From contig CAJTXE010000025.1 in the NCBI GenBank assembly GCA_910580225.1, positions 5,024 through 69,023 on the forward strand: DNA of 64,000 nucleotides, read 5' to 3'. How positions within the stretch are numbered: position 1 is the first letter of the stretch; each line of letters starts with the position of its first letter. The stretch comes from an uncultured Acetatifactor sp. (GTDB lineage: Bacteria > Bacillota > Clostridia > Lachnospirales > Lachnospiraceae). Made by a program: the position numbers and the translations under genes. Of this stretch, positions 42,792 to 51,514 are shown piece after piece. Under the pieces are notes generated by a model, which saw only the letters and a list, made by a program, of their open reading frames with translations, was not told where the DNA came from and did no database searches.

Positions 42792-43443
42792 CTCTTTTCT
42801 TTCCCGGAAATTCTTTCTCTATGTAACAATGTTCCTGTTCTGCCCACAGCTTATTCCCCTGAAAGTCAAGTTCCATAATATACGGCATCCAGTCTATAAT
42901 CCGCAGAAAATCCTTACACCCAAACTCCGGATGGTAAAAATGCAAAATGGTGCTAAGGGCCGTCCCATGGGTTGCAATCACAATCCGCTTCCCCTTATTT
43001 TCCTCCAGTATTTCCGTTAGGGCCTCTATATTCCTCCGCTGCACCATGTTGAGTGATTCGCCCTTTTCCTCACAATAATCATGATCTGCCCAACGTTTTT
43101 CAAACATGCCATGTTCATTGCCGTTGATTCCCTTTTCTCTCTCCCGCAGTCTCTCGTCCGTAACAATATCCTTTCCATAACAGGCCGCAGCTGCCGCAAT
43201 TGTATCAAAACTTCTTCGATAGGGACTGCTGTAAAACACATCTATCCCCTTATCTGCCAAAAAGTCCGTTACCATCCTGGCATCCTGCCTGCCTTCCGCA
43301 GTTAAGGGCCTTGTTCTGTCATCCTCCCACATATGTTCCGGCTGTGCATGACGCACAAAATATACTTTTGTTATTTTCTCCAGTGCTGTCATACTGCTCT
43401 GATTGAATTTATGCAGATCAATTTCTGCCGATGGATTGTTCAA
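42775..43443 (-). CDS. histidine phosphatase family protein (phosphoglycerate-mutase-like)
   Basis: A 222-residue histidine-acid phosphatase. The catalytic motif is YFVRHAQPEH (RHA/G form), followed by the family's YSSPYRRSFDT, REREKGINGNEHG and the second histidine VIATHGTALS. Target may be a sugar phosphate or phosphoprotein. A TTG at 43443 lies eight bases after AGGAGG, a better context than the ATG at 43392, so the TTG is used. The C-terminus (KRADKKQ) runs into the tandem repeat. Confidence 0.85.
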   Translation of the reverse strand: MNNPSAEIDLHKFNQSSMTALEKITKVYFVRHAQPEHMWEDDRTRPLTAEGRQDARMVTDFLADKGIDVFYSSPYRRSFDTIAAAAACYGKDIVTDERLREREKGINGNEHGMFEKRWADHDYCEEKGESLNMVQRRNIEALTEILEENKGKRIVIATHGTALSTILHFYHPEFGCKDFLRIIDWMPYIMELDFQGNKLWAEQEHCYIEKEFPGKKRADKKQ

Positions 43444-43512
43444 TTAATATCCTCCTGTTGATAACACATTTTTTGATATAATTTTCAATTGCGAAGCAGA
43501 ACGTTACGAGGC

Positions 43513-44295
43513 TCATACCCCTCCGTATTTTTCCATTATTATTTTTCCTATTAATTCAGTTTCCTTCATTGTTCTTCCTGTAGTTTGCACTACCACACCA
43601 TACCCTTTGTCTGTCCAGGGCAAAACAATTTCGATCAATCCCTCTCCGCGTATCTTTTTGATAAACCTTCGTTCATGAGAATTAAAAGGTAAAGAATTAA
43701 TCACACTTACAACATAGGGACATCTTATCAAACGTTTTGAGAACTCCATCAATATATCTGCCCCATGGTCATCCCTCAAGGAAATCTTTTTATCTTTTAT
43801 TTGCAGACCACTTTCCACCAGTTCCGTTTCCTGGCCTGCCTGTATCTGTGGAATATGTATATCAACATGCTGTTCCGTACTAATATTTCTAACAGTCTCT
43901 GCGTTACCATCTTTTGTAACATCAACAAATGCGTCACACCAGCCGTCTTCACAGATACTTAAAGCCGCTGATTTCAATATAACGGCTAATGGTAAGCCAA
44001 TGCACGGTTTTCCATTATGAAACCACTCATGTTCAAAATATTCATTTTGTTCCTTTTCTACATTATCAGACTCATATGGAGCGCGAAAAAAGGCGAAATA
44101 AAAATTTCTTATGTTTAGAAAATCCGGCATATTTTGAATCATTTCGTGCAATTTTTGGTTATCTTCAGAAGCAATTCTACATGTCGTTATTTCATATTGT
44201 CTCAGGGAACGGTAGACTCTAACTAACGATATAGCAGAATCCTTTCCTATACTCTTTTTCCCTTCTATCGAAAGTTCATTAAAAAATAAATCCAA
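43513..44295 (-). CDS. unrecognised protein, third gene of the DUF262/ATPase block
   Basis: A 260-residue protein starting MDLFFNELSIEGKKS from a TTG at 44295 with AGGAGAAAAA before it. It has no signal peptide or membrane helices. I see no motif I can name; it contains an acidic FVDVTKDGNAETV segment, RFIKKIRGEGLIEIVLPWTD near the end and a C-terminal helix. It follows the ATPase gene by 48 bases in the same direction. The position suggests an effector or partner of the two upstream proteins, but function is unknown. AT-rich like its neighbours. Confidence 0.75.
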   Translation of the reverse strand: MDLFFNELSIEGKKSIGKDSAISLVRVYRSLRQYEITTCRIASEDNQKLHEMIQNMPDFLNIRNFYFAFFRAPYESDNVEKEQNEYFEHEWFHNGKPCIGLPLAVILKSAALSICEDGWCDAFVDVTKDGNAETVRNISTEQHVDIHIPQIQAGQETELVESGLQIKDKKISLRDDHGADILMEFSKRLIRCPYVVSVINSLPFNSHERRFIKKIRGEGLIEIVLPWTDKGYGVVVQTTGRTMKETELIGKIIMEKYGGV

Positions 44296-44343
44296 TTTTT
44301 CTCCTGCCCTTCATGAATCTGGTCTCTCAAGGGTTCCGCCATC

Positions 44344-45450
44344 CTAAATTAACTCTGTCATAAGAATGCCCCATTCATCCAACAATCCAGATGGATAATC
44401 ACTCAAATTTCCTTTTTCGTCCACATAAATATTGTCCACTTTTGTTTCCTGGTCTCTGTTTTTTGAAAAGAAAGAAATTCCTACCTTTTTATTGTTTATA
44501 CACCTGTTCTTTACAGCAACTCTTACTCCATTAATCACATGGTCACTATGAGATTCACAAATAATCTGGCACCCATGATCAGCAGCTAATGATATCAGTT
44601 TTGCCATCATAGTCTGCCCTTTGGGATGAAGATGCGATTCCGGATTCTCAATCAGTAAAAGGCTTTCTTCACCTGAAATAAGTAATTCCACAACAAGAGG
44701 CAAAACATACGGAATTCCAAATCCAACATTGGCTGGCAGAAATGCATCAGAAACCAATCTGTCTCCACTATAACGAATTGCCAGTTTTGCCTTCTCAATT
44801 GTTGGAAGCAATTCTGCAGATATCCGGATCCCCGGAGATATTTCTGCCATCCACGCAGATACTTGATCAATTAAACGGTTTGTTTTTCCGGTTTCCAGAC
44901 ACATCTCATCAGGAACCCGCATTTTTTCTCCTTCAAGCGCTAAAAATGGAACTACATATTCCCCCATTGTTCCCAATCGCGCAACACCGTTTTTTTTCCA
45001 GTTTTCAGTGCTGTACTGTTTTCTCGGGCCAATATGTTCGGCACCTAAATATGAAAATTGATCCGAAAATAAGGATACTGCATAACTTTCATTTTTTTCT
45101 GCTCCAATCCTCATCAGCTGGTCACTGTCCATCTCATCAGCTTCATATTTATAGCAGCAATCATAGGTTAATTGCGCACCGAATTGCAGAAAGAATCTTA
45201 TCATGTCAGAATCTGCACTCTGGCAAAAAATATCTTTGCTTGTTCCCAATTGTATCATCTCACCATTCGTGTACAAGCAATCCAAACTTGATTTATAATT
45301 TTCCCAAAAACTTTGTCTTAAAAGTAATAGCGCCTGTATCACAGAAGATTTTCCCATACCATTCATTCCGAAAAACAGATTCAGATTCTCTAATGGCAAT
45401 GCCAATTTCTTTATTGACTTAAAATTTTCTATCTGCATATAACTAATCAT
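44344..45450 (-). CDS. DUF3696-type AAA/ABC ATPase
   Basis: A 368-residue SMC/ABC-like ATPase with a RecF/AAA15 layout. Walker A GMNGMGKSS (28-36), a linker helix region, an ABC-signature-like LPANVGFGIPYVLP (238-251), Walker B LLLIENPESHLHP (264-276) and ESHSDHVING (299-308). The C-terminal GNLSDYPSGLLDEWG resembles the DUF3696 end. Such ATPases serve as sensors in several phage-defence systems (for example Septu and retron-linked ATPases). It overlaps the DUF262 gene by eight bases, so the two are translationally coupled. Confidence 0.88.
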   Translation of the reverse strand: MISYMQIENFKSIKKLALPLENLNLFFGMNGMGKSSVIQALLLLRQSFWENYKSSLDCLYTNGEMIQLGTSKDIFCQSADSDMIRFFLQFGAQLTYDCCYKYEADEMDSDQLMRIGAEKNESYAVSLFSDQFSYLGAEHIGPRKQYSTENWKKNGVARLGTMGEYVVPFLALEGEKMRVPDEMCLETGKTNRLIDQVSAWMAEISPGIRISAELLPTIEKAKLAIRYSGDRLVSDAFLPANVGFGIPYVLPLVVELLISGEESLLLIENPESHLHPKGQTMMAKLISLAADHGCQIICESHSDHVINGVRVAVKNRCINNKKVGISFFSKNRDQETKVDNIYVDEKGNLSDYPSGLLDEWGILMTELI

Positions 45451-46570
45451 CTTCTAATACCTCTTGAAATAATTTACAGATTACACTATGTCTATTCCTG
45501 ACATTATCTACAGCAGCCGTTCCGCTTGTAATCATACCTGTAAATTTTTTATCCATTAACAGCGCAATATATTTTTTCAACACTTCCTCTTTCTTTTTCA
45601 ATAAATTTTTACAATCCTGCACACTCAATTTTGCCAGGTTGACTGTTACTGCATCATAAAGCGGCTTATTTATCATTCCGTACCTTTCATTTGCAGTAAT
45701 TTTTCGAAAAGCGATTTCACCAAAAATGCAGGCAGCATATTTCATCGCCTTTAAAAAATCGACACGGCATTTCTTAATTGTCGCTTTTGACTCCTTCTGC
45801 AATCGAATCATTACATCATTCAAATAATCTTCTAAATTACCCGAATAGTTTTCTGTTCCCAACAAATAAAAAGCCAAAAAGCGATTCACAAATTCACAAT
45901 CCAACATTCTCCTGGAATCTATTTTATGCCTTGTTGCCGTTTTAAATTCTTCGGAATATGCCAGTTCCTTTAACAGATTAGCAGCTTGTCCTCTGTAAAC
46001 AGAATTTTTAATTTCTGCCGGTTCCAGAGTCAGACCTCCCGTATTAATTCTCGTAAAAATACTTGTCCGCACTTTATCCGGAGTTCCCGGCCTGATCACA
46101 TAGGTATTTAATGCCTGTGTTTTTATTCTTCTCTGCATATTGGGTGGAAGTTCCTCGAATTTTTTCCCTTCATACTCCTTTAAATACTCTAAATCAGTGA
46201 GCTTCAGGCGCTTCTCATCCTCTTCACCAAGTACCATAAATCTTTTAATAGCATATAATCTTTGCAGTCCGTCTACCACGATTAATTTATCATCTTTTGT
46301 ACTATCAAAATAAAATGTTGGCAGTGGAATACGAATCATCAACGATTCAATCAACCTACTCTGTTTCTTATCATTCCATAAATCAGGATGTCGCTGAAAA
46401 TCCGGTTCCAAAAGAATATCTCCACATTTCAGCTGCTCAATGATGTTGGAGATTACCATTGTTTGAGAAATAATATCCACATCCTTAGGGTTAAATGGTT
46501 CTGTGATTTCTCTCTCATAAGTTCCGGAATATAATTGTTCCTCTTCTATGTCATTGTTTTCATTTTTCAT
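45443..46570 (-). CDS. DUF262 (ParB/GmrS-like) protein
   Basis: A 375-residue DUF262 protein, the ParB-like NTPase fold found in GmrSD modification-dependent restriction enzymes. Motifs: ILLEPDFQRHPDLWN, PLPTFYFD, the ParB-like VVDGLQRL (98-105) and FTRINTGGLTLEPAEIKNS. The C-terminal HNH nuclease (DUF1524/GmrD) that is often fused is absent, so nuclease activity, if any, must come from elsewhere. Start at 46570 (MKNENNDIEEE) has GGGGA upstream; the ATG at 46591 is also in frame. First gene of an AT-rich three-gene unit. Confidence 0.88.
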   Translation of the reverse strand: MKNENNDIEEEQLYSGTYEREITEPFNPKDVDIISQTMVISNIIEQLKCGDILLEPDFQRHPDLWNDKKQSRLIESLMIRIPLPTFYFDSTKDDKLIVVDGLQRLYAIKRFMVLGEEDEKRLKLTDLEYLKEYEGKKFEELPPNMQRRIKTQALNTYVIRPGTPDKVRTSIFTRINTGGLTLEPAEIKNSVYRGQAANLLKELAYSEEFKTATRHKIDSRRMLDCEFVNRFLAFYLLGTENYSGNLEDYLNDVMIRLQKESKATIKKCRVDFLKAMKYAACIFGEIAFRKITANERYGMINKPLYDAVTVNLAKLSVQDCKNLLKKKEEVLKKYIALLMDKKFTGMITSGTAAVDNVRNRHSVICKLFQEVLEDD

Positions 46571-46632
46571 ATACTCAGTTCCCCATGACATTCATCATAT
46601 ATTGAGCTGTTCGTTCACCCTGTTTCGTCTTG

Positions 46633-46817
46633 TCAAATCAGACATCCACCCTCCGGATACCCCCGGCCTCCCGAAGCCCCCCATTTGCATTGGCAGTAAA
46701 GATACACATAACCGGCTATTTTCCCCCGGATTCGTCTTTTTGGGCCCGGCAGACTGACGCGATGTCCGCCTTTTCCATATCCCGTATCAAGACTTCATCC
46801 TTCTGCAGATAAATCAT
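46633..46817 (-). pseudogene. decayed GNAT gene, relative of the one at 40846-41367
   Basis: On the minus strand ATG 46817 opens MIYLQKDEVLIRDMEKADIA, clearly related to MIYWQGEDILIRDMEESDVS of the intact gene. After RAQKDESGGK a TAG stops the frame. In another frame the similarity resumes as IAGYVYLYCQCKWGASGGRG (IAGYVYLYYQCKWGGMGNQG in the intact copy). So about 34 codons are deleted and the frame is shifted; the C-terminal acetyl-CoA motif is gone. Confidence 0.85.
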
Positions 46818-47002
46818 TCCAATCTCCCTTTTGTGCTGTTTTGAGCTGTTTTTGCAGATTCCGGTCCTTTATTCTGCCCTTTACTTTTCCTGGAATTCCT
46901 TTTTTCCTTAAGCTTCTCCGCCATTCTGCAACACCACTCTGCAAGCATCTGGTTGGCAATCTGTCCCATCTCTCCGCCTTTCCTGTCAGCGTCTGTCTCC
47001 AT
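46814..47002 (-). CDS. possible small basic protein (62 aa)
   Basis: A frame from ATG 47002 gives METDADRKGGEMGQIANQML then AEWCCRMAEKLKEKRNSRKS and a lysine-rich tail. The stop overlaps the start of the decayed GNAT as ATGA. GGAAGGAAAAGG is directly before the ATG, which is too close for a good site, so TTG at 47017 could be used instead. No family is recognised; it may be a decaying gene. Confidence 0.35.
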   Translation of the reverse strand: METDADRKGGEMGQIANQMLAEWCCRMAEKLKEKRNSRKSKGQNKGPESAKTAQNSTKGRLE

Positions 47003-47132
47003 CCTTTTCCTTCCCAAACTGCCGCAGGAGAATCCGAACTTCTCATAAACGGTTTCCTGTCTGGAAAAGCTGTTTCTCTAAAATGCTCCCGAAGCATGTT
47101 TCCATCGGAAAAGCAAACCATAATCCGGCTGT

Positions 47133-47951
47133 TTACAGATTCGGCTCCTGCCGCACCAGCTGCAGATCCTCGTCTTTTTTCACCACTACCCCCACAAAGG
47201 GCAGGGCCTTTCGGATGGTATCCGCGGGAATTCCCCCGATCTGCAGGGCATTCACCCAGTCAATCAGCTCGGAAGTACTGGGCTTCTTGCGGATGTCCCG
47301 GATCGCCCGGATATTGTAGAACACCTCCATGGCATTCTTCAGCAGATTCTCCTCTACGTCGGGATAATGCACCCGCACGATCTCCTCCATCAACTCCCTG
47401 TCCGGGAAATCGATATAATGGAAAATGCAGCGCCGCAGAAACGCATCCGGCAGCTCCTTCTCCGCGTTGGAGGTAATGATCACAATGGGGCGCTGCTTTG
47501 CCTTCACGGTGCGCTTTGTCTCATTGATATAGAACTCCATCTGGTCCAGTTCCCACAGCAAATCGTTGGGGAACTCCAGATCCGCCTTGTCGATCTCGTC
47601 AATGAGAAGCACTACCTGCTCTTCGCTGTCAAAGGCCTCTCCCAGTTTGCCCAGTTTGATGTAATGGGCAATGTCGTCCACACCTTCCTCGCCGAACTGC
47701 CCGTCATAGAGACGCTGAATGGTGTCATACACATACAGCCCCTCCTGGGCTTTTGTGGTGGACTTGATATTCCAAATGATCAGCCGCTTACCCAGGGCTT
47801 TGGCCACGGCTTCCGCAAGCATGGTCTTGCCCGTGCCTGGTTCTCCCTTGATCAAAAGCGGCTTTTTCAGCGCAATTGCAATATTCACACTGGCCATCAG
47901 CTCCTCGCTGGCCACGTATTCTCCGGTTCCCTGAAATCCCTGTTTTTCCAT
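47133..47951 (-). CDS. MoxR-family AAA+ ATPase
   Basis: A 272-residue MoxR ATPase. Walker A GEPGTGKTML, Walker B VVLLIDEIDKAD, sensor 1 VIITSNAEKELPDAF and the arginine finger LRRCIFHY are all present. MoxR proteins act with VWA-domain partners in assembly or activation of protein complexes. The expected partner (CoxE-like, 41417-42619) lies on the same strand but 4.5 kb away. This gap and the AT-rich genes in it suggest that an insertion split a moxR-VWA pair. Confidence 0.92.
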   Translation of the reverse strand: MEKQGFQGTGEYVASEELMASVNIAIALKKPLLIKGEPGTGKTMLAEAVAKALGKRLIIWNIKSTTKAQEGLYVYDTIQRLYDGQFGEEGVDDIAHYIKLGKLGEAFDSEEQVVLLIDEIDKADLEFPNDLLWELDQMEFYINETKRTVKAKQRPIVIITSNAEKELPDAFLRRCIFHYIDFPDRELMEEIVRVHYPDVEENLLKNAMEVFYNIRAIRDIRKKPSTSELIDWVNALQIGGIPADTIRKALPFVGVVVKKDEDLQLVRQEPNL

Positions 47952-48069
47952 GCTGTACCATGCACCCTTGGCTCTTCTCCACAGTTATGATTCCTCCGGG
48001 CTACCTCCCGACGGACTTTTGTTGCCTTTCAAGGCATTTTTCTCTCTGTGAATCGGGGCCACCTTTCCC

Positions 48070-48098
48070 TTGAAATGAATTCCTTTTTATGTTACGAT
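48070..48098 (+). promoter_or_regulatory. promoter candidate of metF
   Basis: TTGAAA (48070-48075), 17 bases and TACGAT (48093-48098), 50 bases before the metF start. No S-box or other methionine riboswitch can be recognised in the 196-base leader region. Confidence 0.55.
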
Positions 48099-48147
48099 AT
48101 TTATGTCCTAAAATCAAGCAAAAATAAGGAAATCAGGTGATTTTGTC

Positions 48148-49014
48148 ATGTTAAAAGATATATTTTCAAAAAAAAAGACGCTTTCTTTTGAAGTGTTCCC
48201 CCCGAAAAAAGATGGGGAATTTGAAGCAGCATTTGAAATACTGGATTCTCTGGGAAAACTGAAACCTGACTTTATCAGCGTCACTTACGGCGCAGGGGGC
48301 AGCCGCTCCGGCAAGACTGTGGAGATCGCCTCCTATATCCGCAATCAACTGGGCATTGATGCGGTAGCCCATATGACCTGTGTGGGCAGCAGAAAAGAAG
48401 ACCTTCTCCTGGTTGCAGAATCTCTGGGGGAGCACCATGTAGAATACGTACTGGCGCTGCGGGGAGACCGCCCCAGAGACATGAGCGATGAGCAGTATGC
48501 CTCCCGGGACTTTGCCCACGCCAGTGATATGGTGGAATTTTTAAAGAAAAATACACGGCTGCGGATGGCCGGGGCCTGTTATCCGGAAAAGCATTACGAA
48601 TGCTTCAGCATGGAATCCGATCTGAACAATCTGCTGAAAAAACAGCAGGCCGGAGCCGAATTCCTCATCAGCCAGCTTTTCTTTGACAATGACTACTACT
48701 ATGCCTTCATGGAAAAGGCCTGTCGGAAAGGAATTACCATCCCCATCTGCGCGGGAATCATGCCCATCACAAGCGCCAAACAGATCGGCACCACAGTCAG
48801 CCTCTCCGGCTCCAGTGTGCCCAAAGCCCTGGCGGATCTGATCGCCAACTATGGTGACAATAAGGAAGACATGCGAAAGGCCGGCATTGATTATGCCATC
48901 CGGCAGATTCGGGATCTTCAGGAAAACGGTATAGACAATATCCATATTTATACAATGAATAAACCCAGAATGGCAGGGGAGATTTTAAACGGAATTTACC
49001 GAAACGGAAACTAG
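48148..49014 (+). CDS. metF: methylenetetrahydrofolate reductase
   Basis: A 288-residue FAD-dependent enzyme reducing 5,10-methylene-THF to 5-methyl-THF, the methyl donor for methionine and a step of the Wood-Ljungdahl route. Motifs: LSFEVFPPKKDGEFE with the catalytic glutamate, SVTYGAGGSRSGKT, HMTCVGS, YVLALRGDRP for FAD, and FLISQLFFDNDYYY. The start ATG at 48148 follows AGGTGATTTTGTC. It is a lone plus-strand gene between minus-strand units. Confidence 0.95.
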   Translation: MLKDIFSKKKTLSFEVFPPKKDGEFEAAFEILDSLGKLKPDFISVTYGAGGSRSGKTVEIASYIRNQLGIDAVAHMTCVGSRKEDLLLVAESLGEHHVEYVLALRGDRPRDMSDEQYASRDFAHASDMVEFLKKNTRLRMAGACYPEKHYECFSMESDLNNLLKKQQAGAEFLISQLFFDNDYYYAFMEKACRKGITIPICAGIMPITSAKQIGTTVSLSGSSVPKALADLIANYGDNKEDMRKAGIDYAIRQIRDLQENGIDNIHIYTMNKPRMAGEILNGIYRNGN

Positions 49015-49099
49015 AGCGACCCTGCCCTGTCAAGGACCAATGTTATGGTGAATGTCTCAGGCATAGCAGGCCCGATCCGGAAAGACTGCATCGGCTGAT

Positions 49100-49843
49100 T
49101 CATTCACCTCTCTGACAGTTACCGTTCATTGCCAGGTCCTTAACCACTTCCCCTGCCAGAATCAGCCCTGCAGCCGATGGTACAAAAGACACACTTCCCG
49201 GAATGCGCTTGGGCAATACGCTGCTCCCATCCTCTTCCTGCGCATCGGCAACCGGACAGAGAGGCGCTTCCTCCGAATACACCACCTTCAGCTGATCCAC
49301 ACCGCGCTTTTTCAGCTCCCGCCGCATGACCTTGGCCAGGGGACAAACTTTTGTCTCATAAAGGTCCGCCACCCGGAAGGCAGTGGCATCCAGTTTATTT
49401 CCCGCCCCCATGCTGCTGATAACGGGAACCCCGTATTCCCGGGCCTGCATGACCAGTTCCAGTTTCGCCGTCACCGTATCCACCGCATCCACCACATAAT
49501 CATATTCTCCAAAAGGAAAAGAATCTGCATTTTCCGGCAGAAAAAAGCAGGGATACACCCGCACTTCTGCCTTCGGATTGATCTCCAGGATACGCTCCCG
49601 CATCACATCCACCTTATACTTTCCAAGAGTCTTCCTGGTGGCAATGATCTGGCGGTTCAGATTTGTGATGCTTACCCTGTCATTGTCGATCAGATCAAAT
49701 GCCCCCAAGCCGCTTCTGACCAGCGCCTCGCAGACATAACCGCCAACACCCCCAATACCGAATACGGCTACCCGGGATCTTCCCAACCTTTCCATCGCTT
49801 CGCCTCCGAGAAGCATATGTGTTCTTGAAAATGATTCCTGCAT
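49100..49843 (-). CDS. tcdA: tRNA threonylcarbamoyladenosine dehydratase (TcdA/CsdL-like)
   Basis: A 247-residue E1-like (ThiF/MoeB) protein. The nucleotide-binding FGIGGVGGYVCEALVRSG and DLIDNDRVSITNLNRQI motifs are typical. TcdA cyclises t6A at position 37 of tRNAs using ATP. It lacks the zinc CxxC pairs of ThiF/MoeB, which fits TcdA. The start at 49843 (MQESFSRTHML) follows GGAGGAAAAAGCGAAT. The open frame extends upstream to 50122 but those residues look unlike protein family members and are rejected. Confidence 0.9.
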   Translation of the reverse strand: MQESFSRTHMLLGGEAMERLGRSRVAVFGIGGVGGYVCEALVRSGLGAFDLIDNDRVSITNLNRQIIATRKTLGKYKVDVMRERILEINPKAEVRVYPCFFLPENADSFPFGEYDYVVDAVDTVTAKLELVMQAREYGVPVISSMGAGNKLDATAFRVADLYETKVCPLAKVMRRELKKRGVDQLKVVYSEEAPLCPVADAQEEDGSSVLPKRIPGSVSFVPSAAGLILAGEVVKDLAMNGNCQRGE

Positions 49844-50134
49844 ATTCGCTTTTTCCTCCTTATCAGAGTCTGATACCAACGTCCATACCTGTAATTTCGA
49901 GCTGCCAGATCGCTCAGTCAAACCCCTAACGGCGAAATTCCAACACTGTGATACACCTGCCCAGCCTTCCGTCTCTCTCCACTCCATCTGCAGCCGGCCC
50001 GGCATGCCATACCTTGCGGTGCATTCTCTCAAACAGCTTCTCTGAAAATGCAATGCCGGCATTCCCCACATACACAGCGGAGCTACCGGCATTGTACCTG
50101 ATATCAGCACAATTCTCAACAAAACACCAAAACT
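49844..50134 (-). other. 291-base gap before tcdA with no recognised feature
   Basis: Open in one frame on the minus strand but with no ribosome binding site at its start and no family match that I can see. It may be an untranslated leader. I looked for a T-box or other leader RNA and could not identify one. Confidence 0.35.
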
Positions 50135-51301
50135 TTATCCCTTGACGATCCTCACCCGGAACACACCCGGAATCTTCTCCAACGCCTGAACCATCTCCGC
50201 TGCAGGTGTCTCTTCCACATCCAACATGGTGTATGCTACTTCCCCACGGGATTTATTGGTCATATTACTGATATTGATTCCCTTCTCACCAAACTCTGCA
50301 GTAAACTTTGTAATCATATTGGCAATGTTCTTGTGAAAAACCGCCACACGTCCCACAGTGGTACATATACCCATGTCGCAGGCAGGATAGTTCACGCTGT
50401 TGCGTATATTACCATTTTCAAGATAATCCATCAGCTCCTGAACAGCCATCACTGCACAATTGTCCTCTGACTCCTCTGTGCTTGCACCCAGATGGGGAAT
50501 TACGATACAGCCTTTCTGACCTGCTGTAATGGAATTCGGAAAATCGGACACATAGCGTGCAATTTTTCCGCTCTGCAGGCCTGCCAGTACAGCTTGCTCG
50601 TCGGCCAGCAGATCTCTGGCAAAATTCAGCACAACGGCACCATCCTTCATCTTCTCGATGGCTGAGCCGTCAATCATGCCTCTGGTGGCATCCATCAGCG
50701 GTACATGAATGGTAATGTAATCGCACTGCTCATAAATATCATCCACATTGGTCACATGATGCACAGCCCGGCTGAGGCTCCATGCCGCATTCACCGACAG
50801 ATAGGGATCATAACCATACACTTCCATATCCAGTGCCACCGCAGCATTTGCCACCTTGACACCAATCGCACCTAAGCCAATAACACCCAGTTTCTTCCCC
50901 ATGATCTCTCTGCCTGCAAAATTCTTCTTCTCTTTCTCCGCAGCCTTGGCAATATCCCCGTTCTCGCTGAATTTCTTCACCCATTCGATTCCACCTACCA
51001 CATCACGAGCTGCCAGAAGCATTCCGGCGATCACAAGTTCCTTCACACCATTGGCGTTCGCCCCAGGAGTATTGAACACTACCACCCCATGTTCCGCACA
51101 TTTATCCAGGGGAATGTTGTTGACGCCTGCCCCGGCCCTGGCCACTGCCAGAAGATTTTCCGGAAGCTCCATCTCGTGCATGGAGGCACTTCTCACCAAA
51201 ATGCCCTCCGCTTCCTTTACTTCAGGCGTTATTTCATACTGATTGCTAAAATTTTTCAGCCCTACCTCTGCGATAGGATTCAGACAATTAATCTTATACA
51301 T
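50135..51301 (-). CDS. serA: D-3-phosphoglycerate dehydrogenase
   Basis: A 388-residue enzyme of the first serine-synthesis step. The NAD site is GLGAIGVKVANAAV followed by an aspartate-like YGYDP. Catalytic residues lie in VLNFARDLLADEQAV (Arg), the glutamate region and VIPHLGASTEESED (His). A C-terminal ACT-like domain (about 320-388, ending VFRVRIVKG) should bind serine as regulator. This is the short form lacking the ASB domain. CAGGAGAGACC precedes the ATG. serC lies 213 bases upstream on the same strand. Confidence 0.96.
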   Translation of the reverse strand: MYKINCLNPIAEVGLKNFSNQYEITPEVKEAEGILVRSASMHEMELPENLLAVARAGAGVNNIPLDKCAEHGVVVFNTPGANANGVKELVIAGMLLAARDVVGGIEWVKKFSENGDIAKAAEKEKKNFAGREIMGKKLGVIGLGAIGVKVANAAVALDMEVYGYDPYLSVNAAWSLSRAVHHVTNVDDIYEQCDYITIHVPLMDATRGMIDGSAIEKMKDGAVVLNFARDLLADEQAVLAGLQSGKIARYVSDFPNSITAGQKGCIVIPHLGASTEESEDNCAVMAVQELMDYLENGNIRNSVNYPACDMGICTTVGRVAVFHKNIANMITKFTAEFGEKGINISNMTNKSRGEVAYTMLDVEETPAAEMVQALEKIPGVFRVRIVKG

Positions 51302-51514
51302 GGTCTCTCCTGTTCTTGATGCATAATCTTTCCCAGAACATCACACCCGGAAACGCATCCATCAATTCCCCTGACTCTCTCCCCACAATTTATGCCGGAA
51401 TCGCCTGGTACCCTCTGTGAATTTCCTTCCCAACAGTCTACAGGACACATTTTACGTTTTGAAATGTCCTGACAACCCACAGGGCCCGATTCCCTGCCGT
51501 CCGCTCTGGAACAC

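Noticed and set aside
49844..50122. N-terminal extension of tcdA
   Set aside because: The added residues are unlike any TcdA, and an AGGAGG site marks the ATG at 49843.
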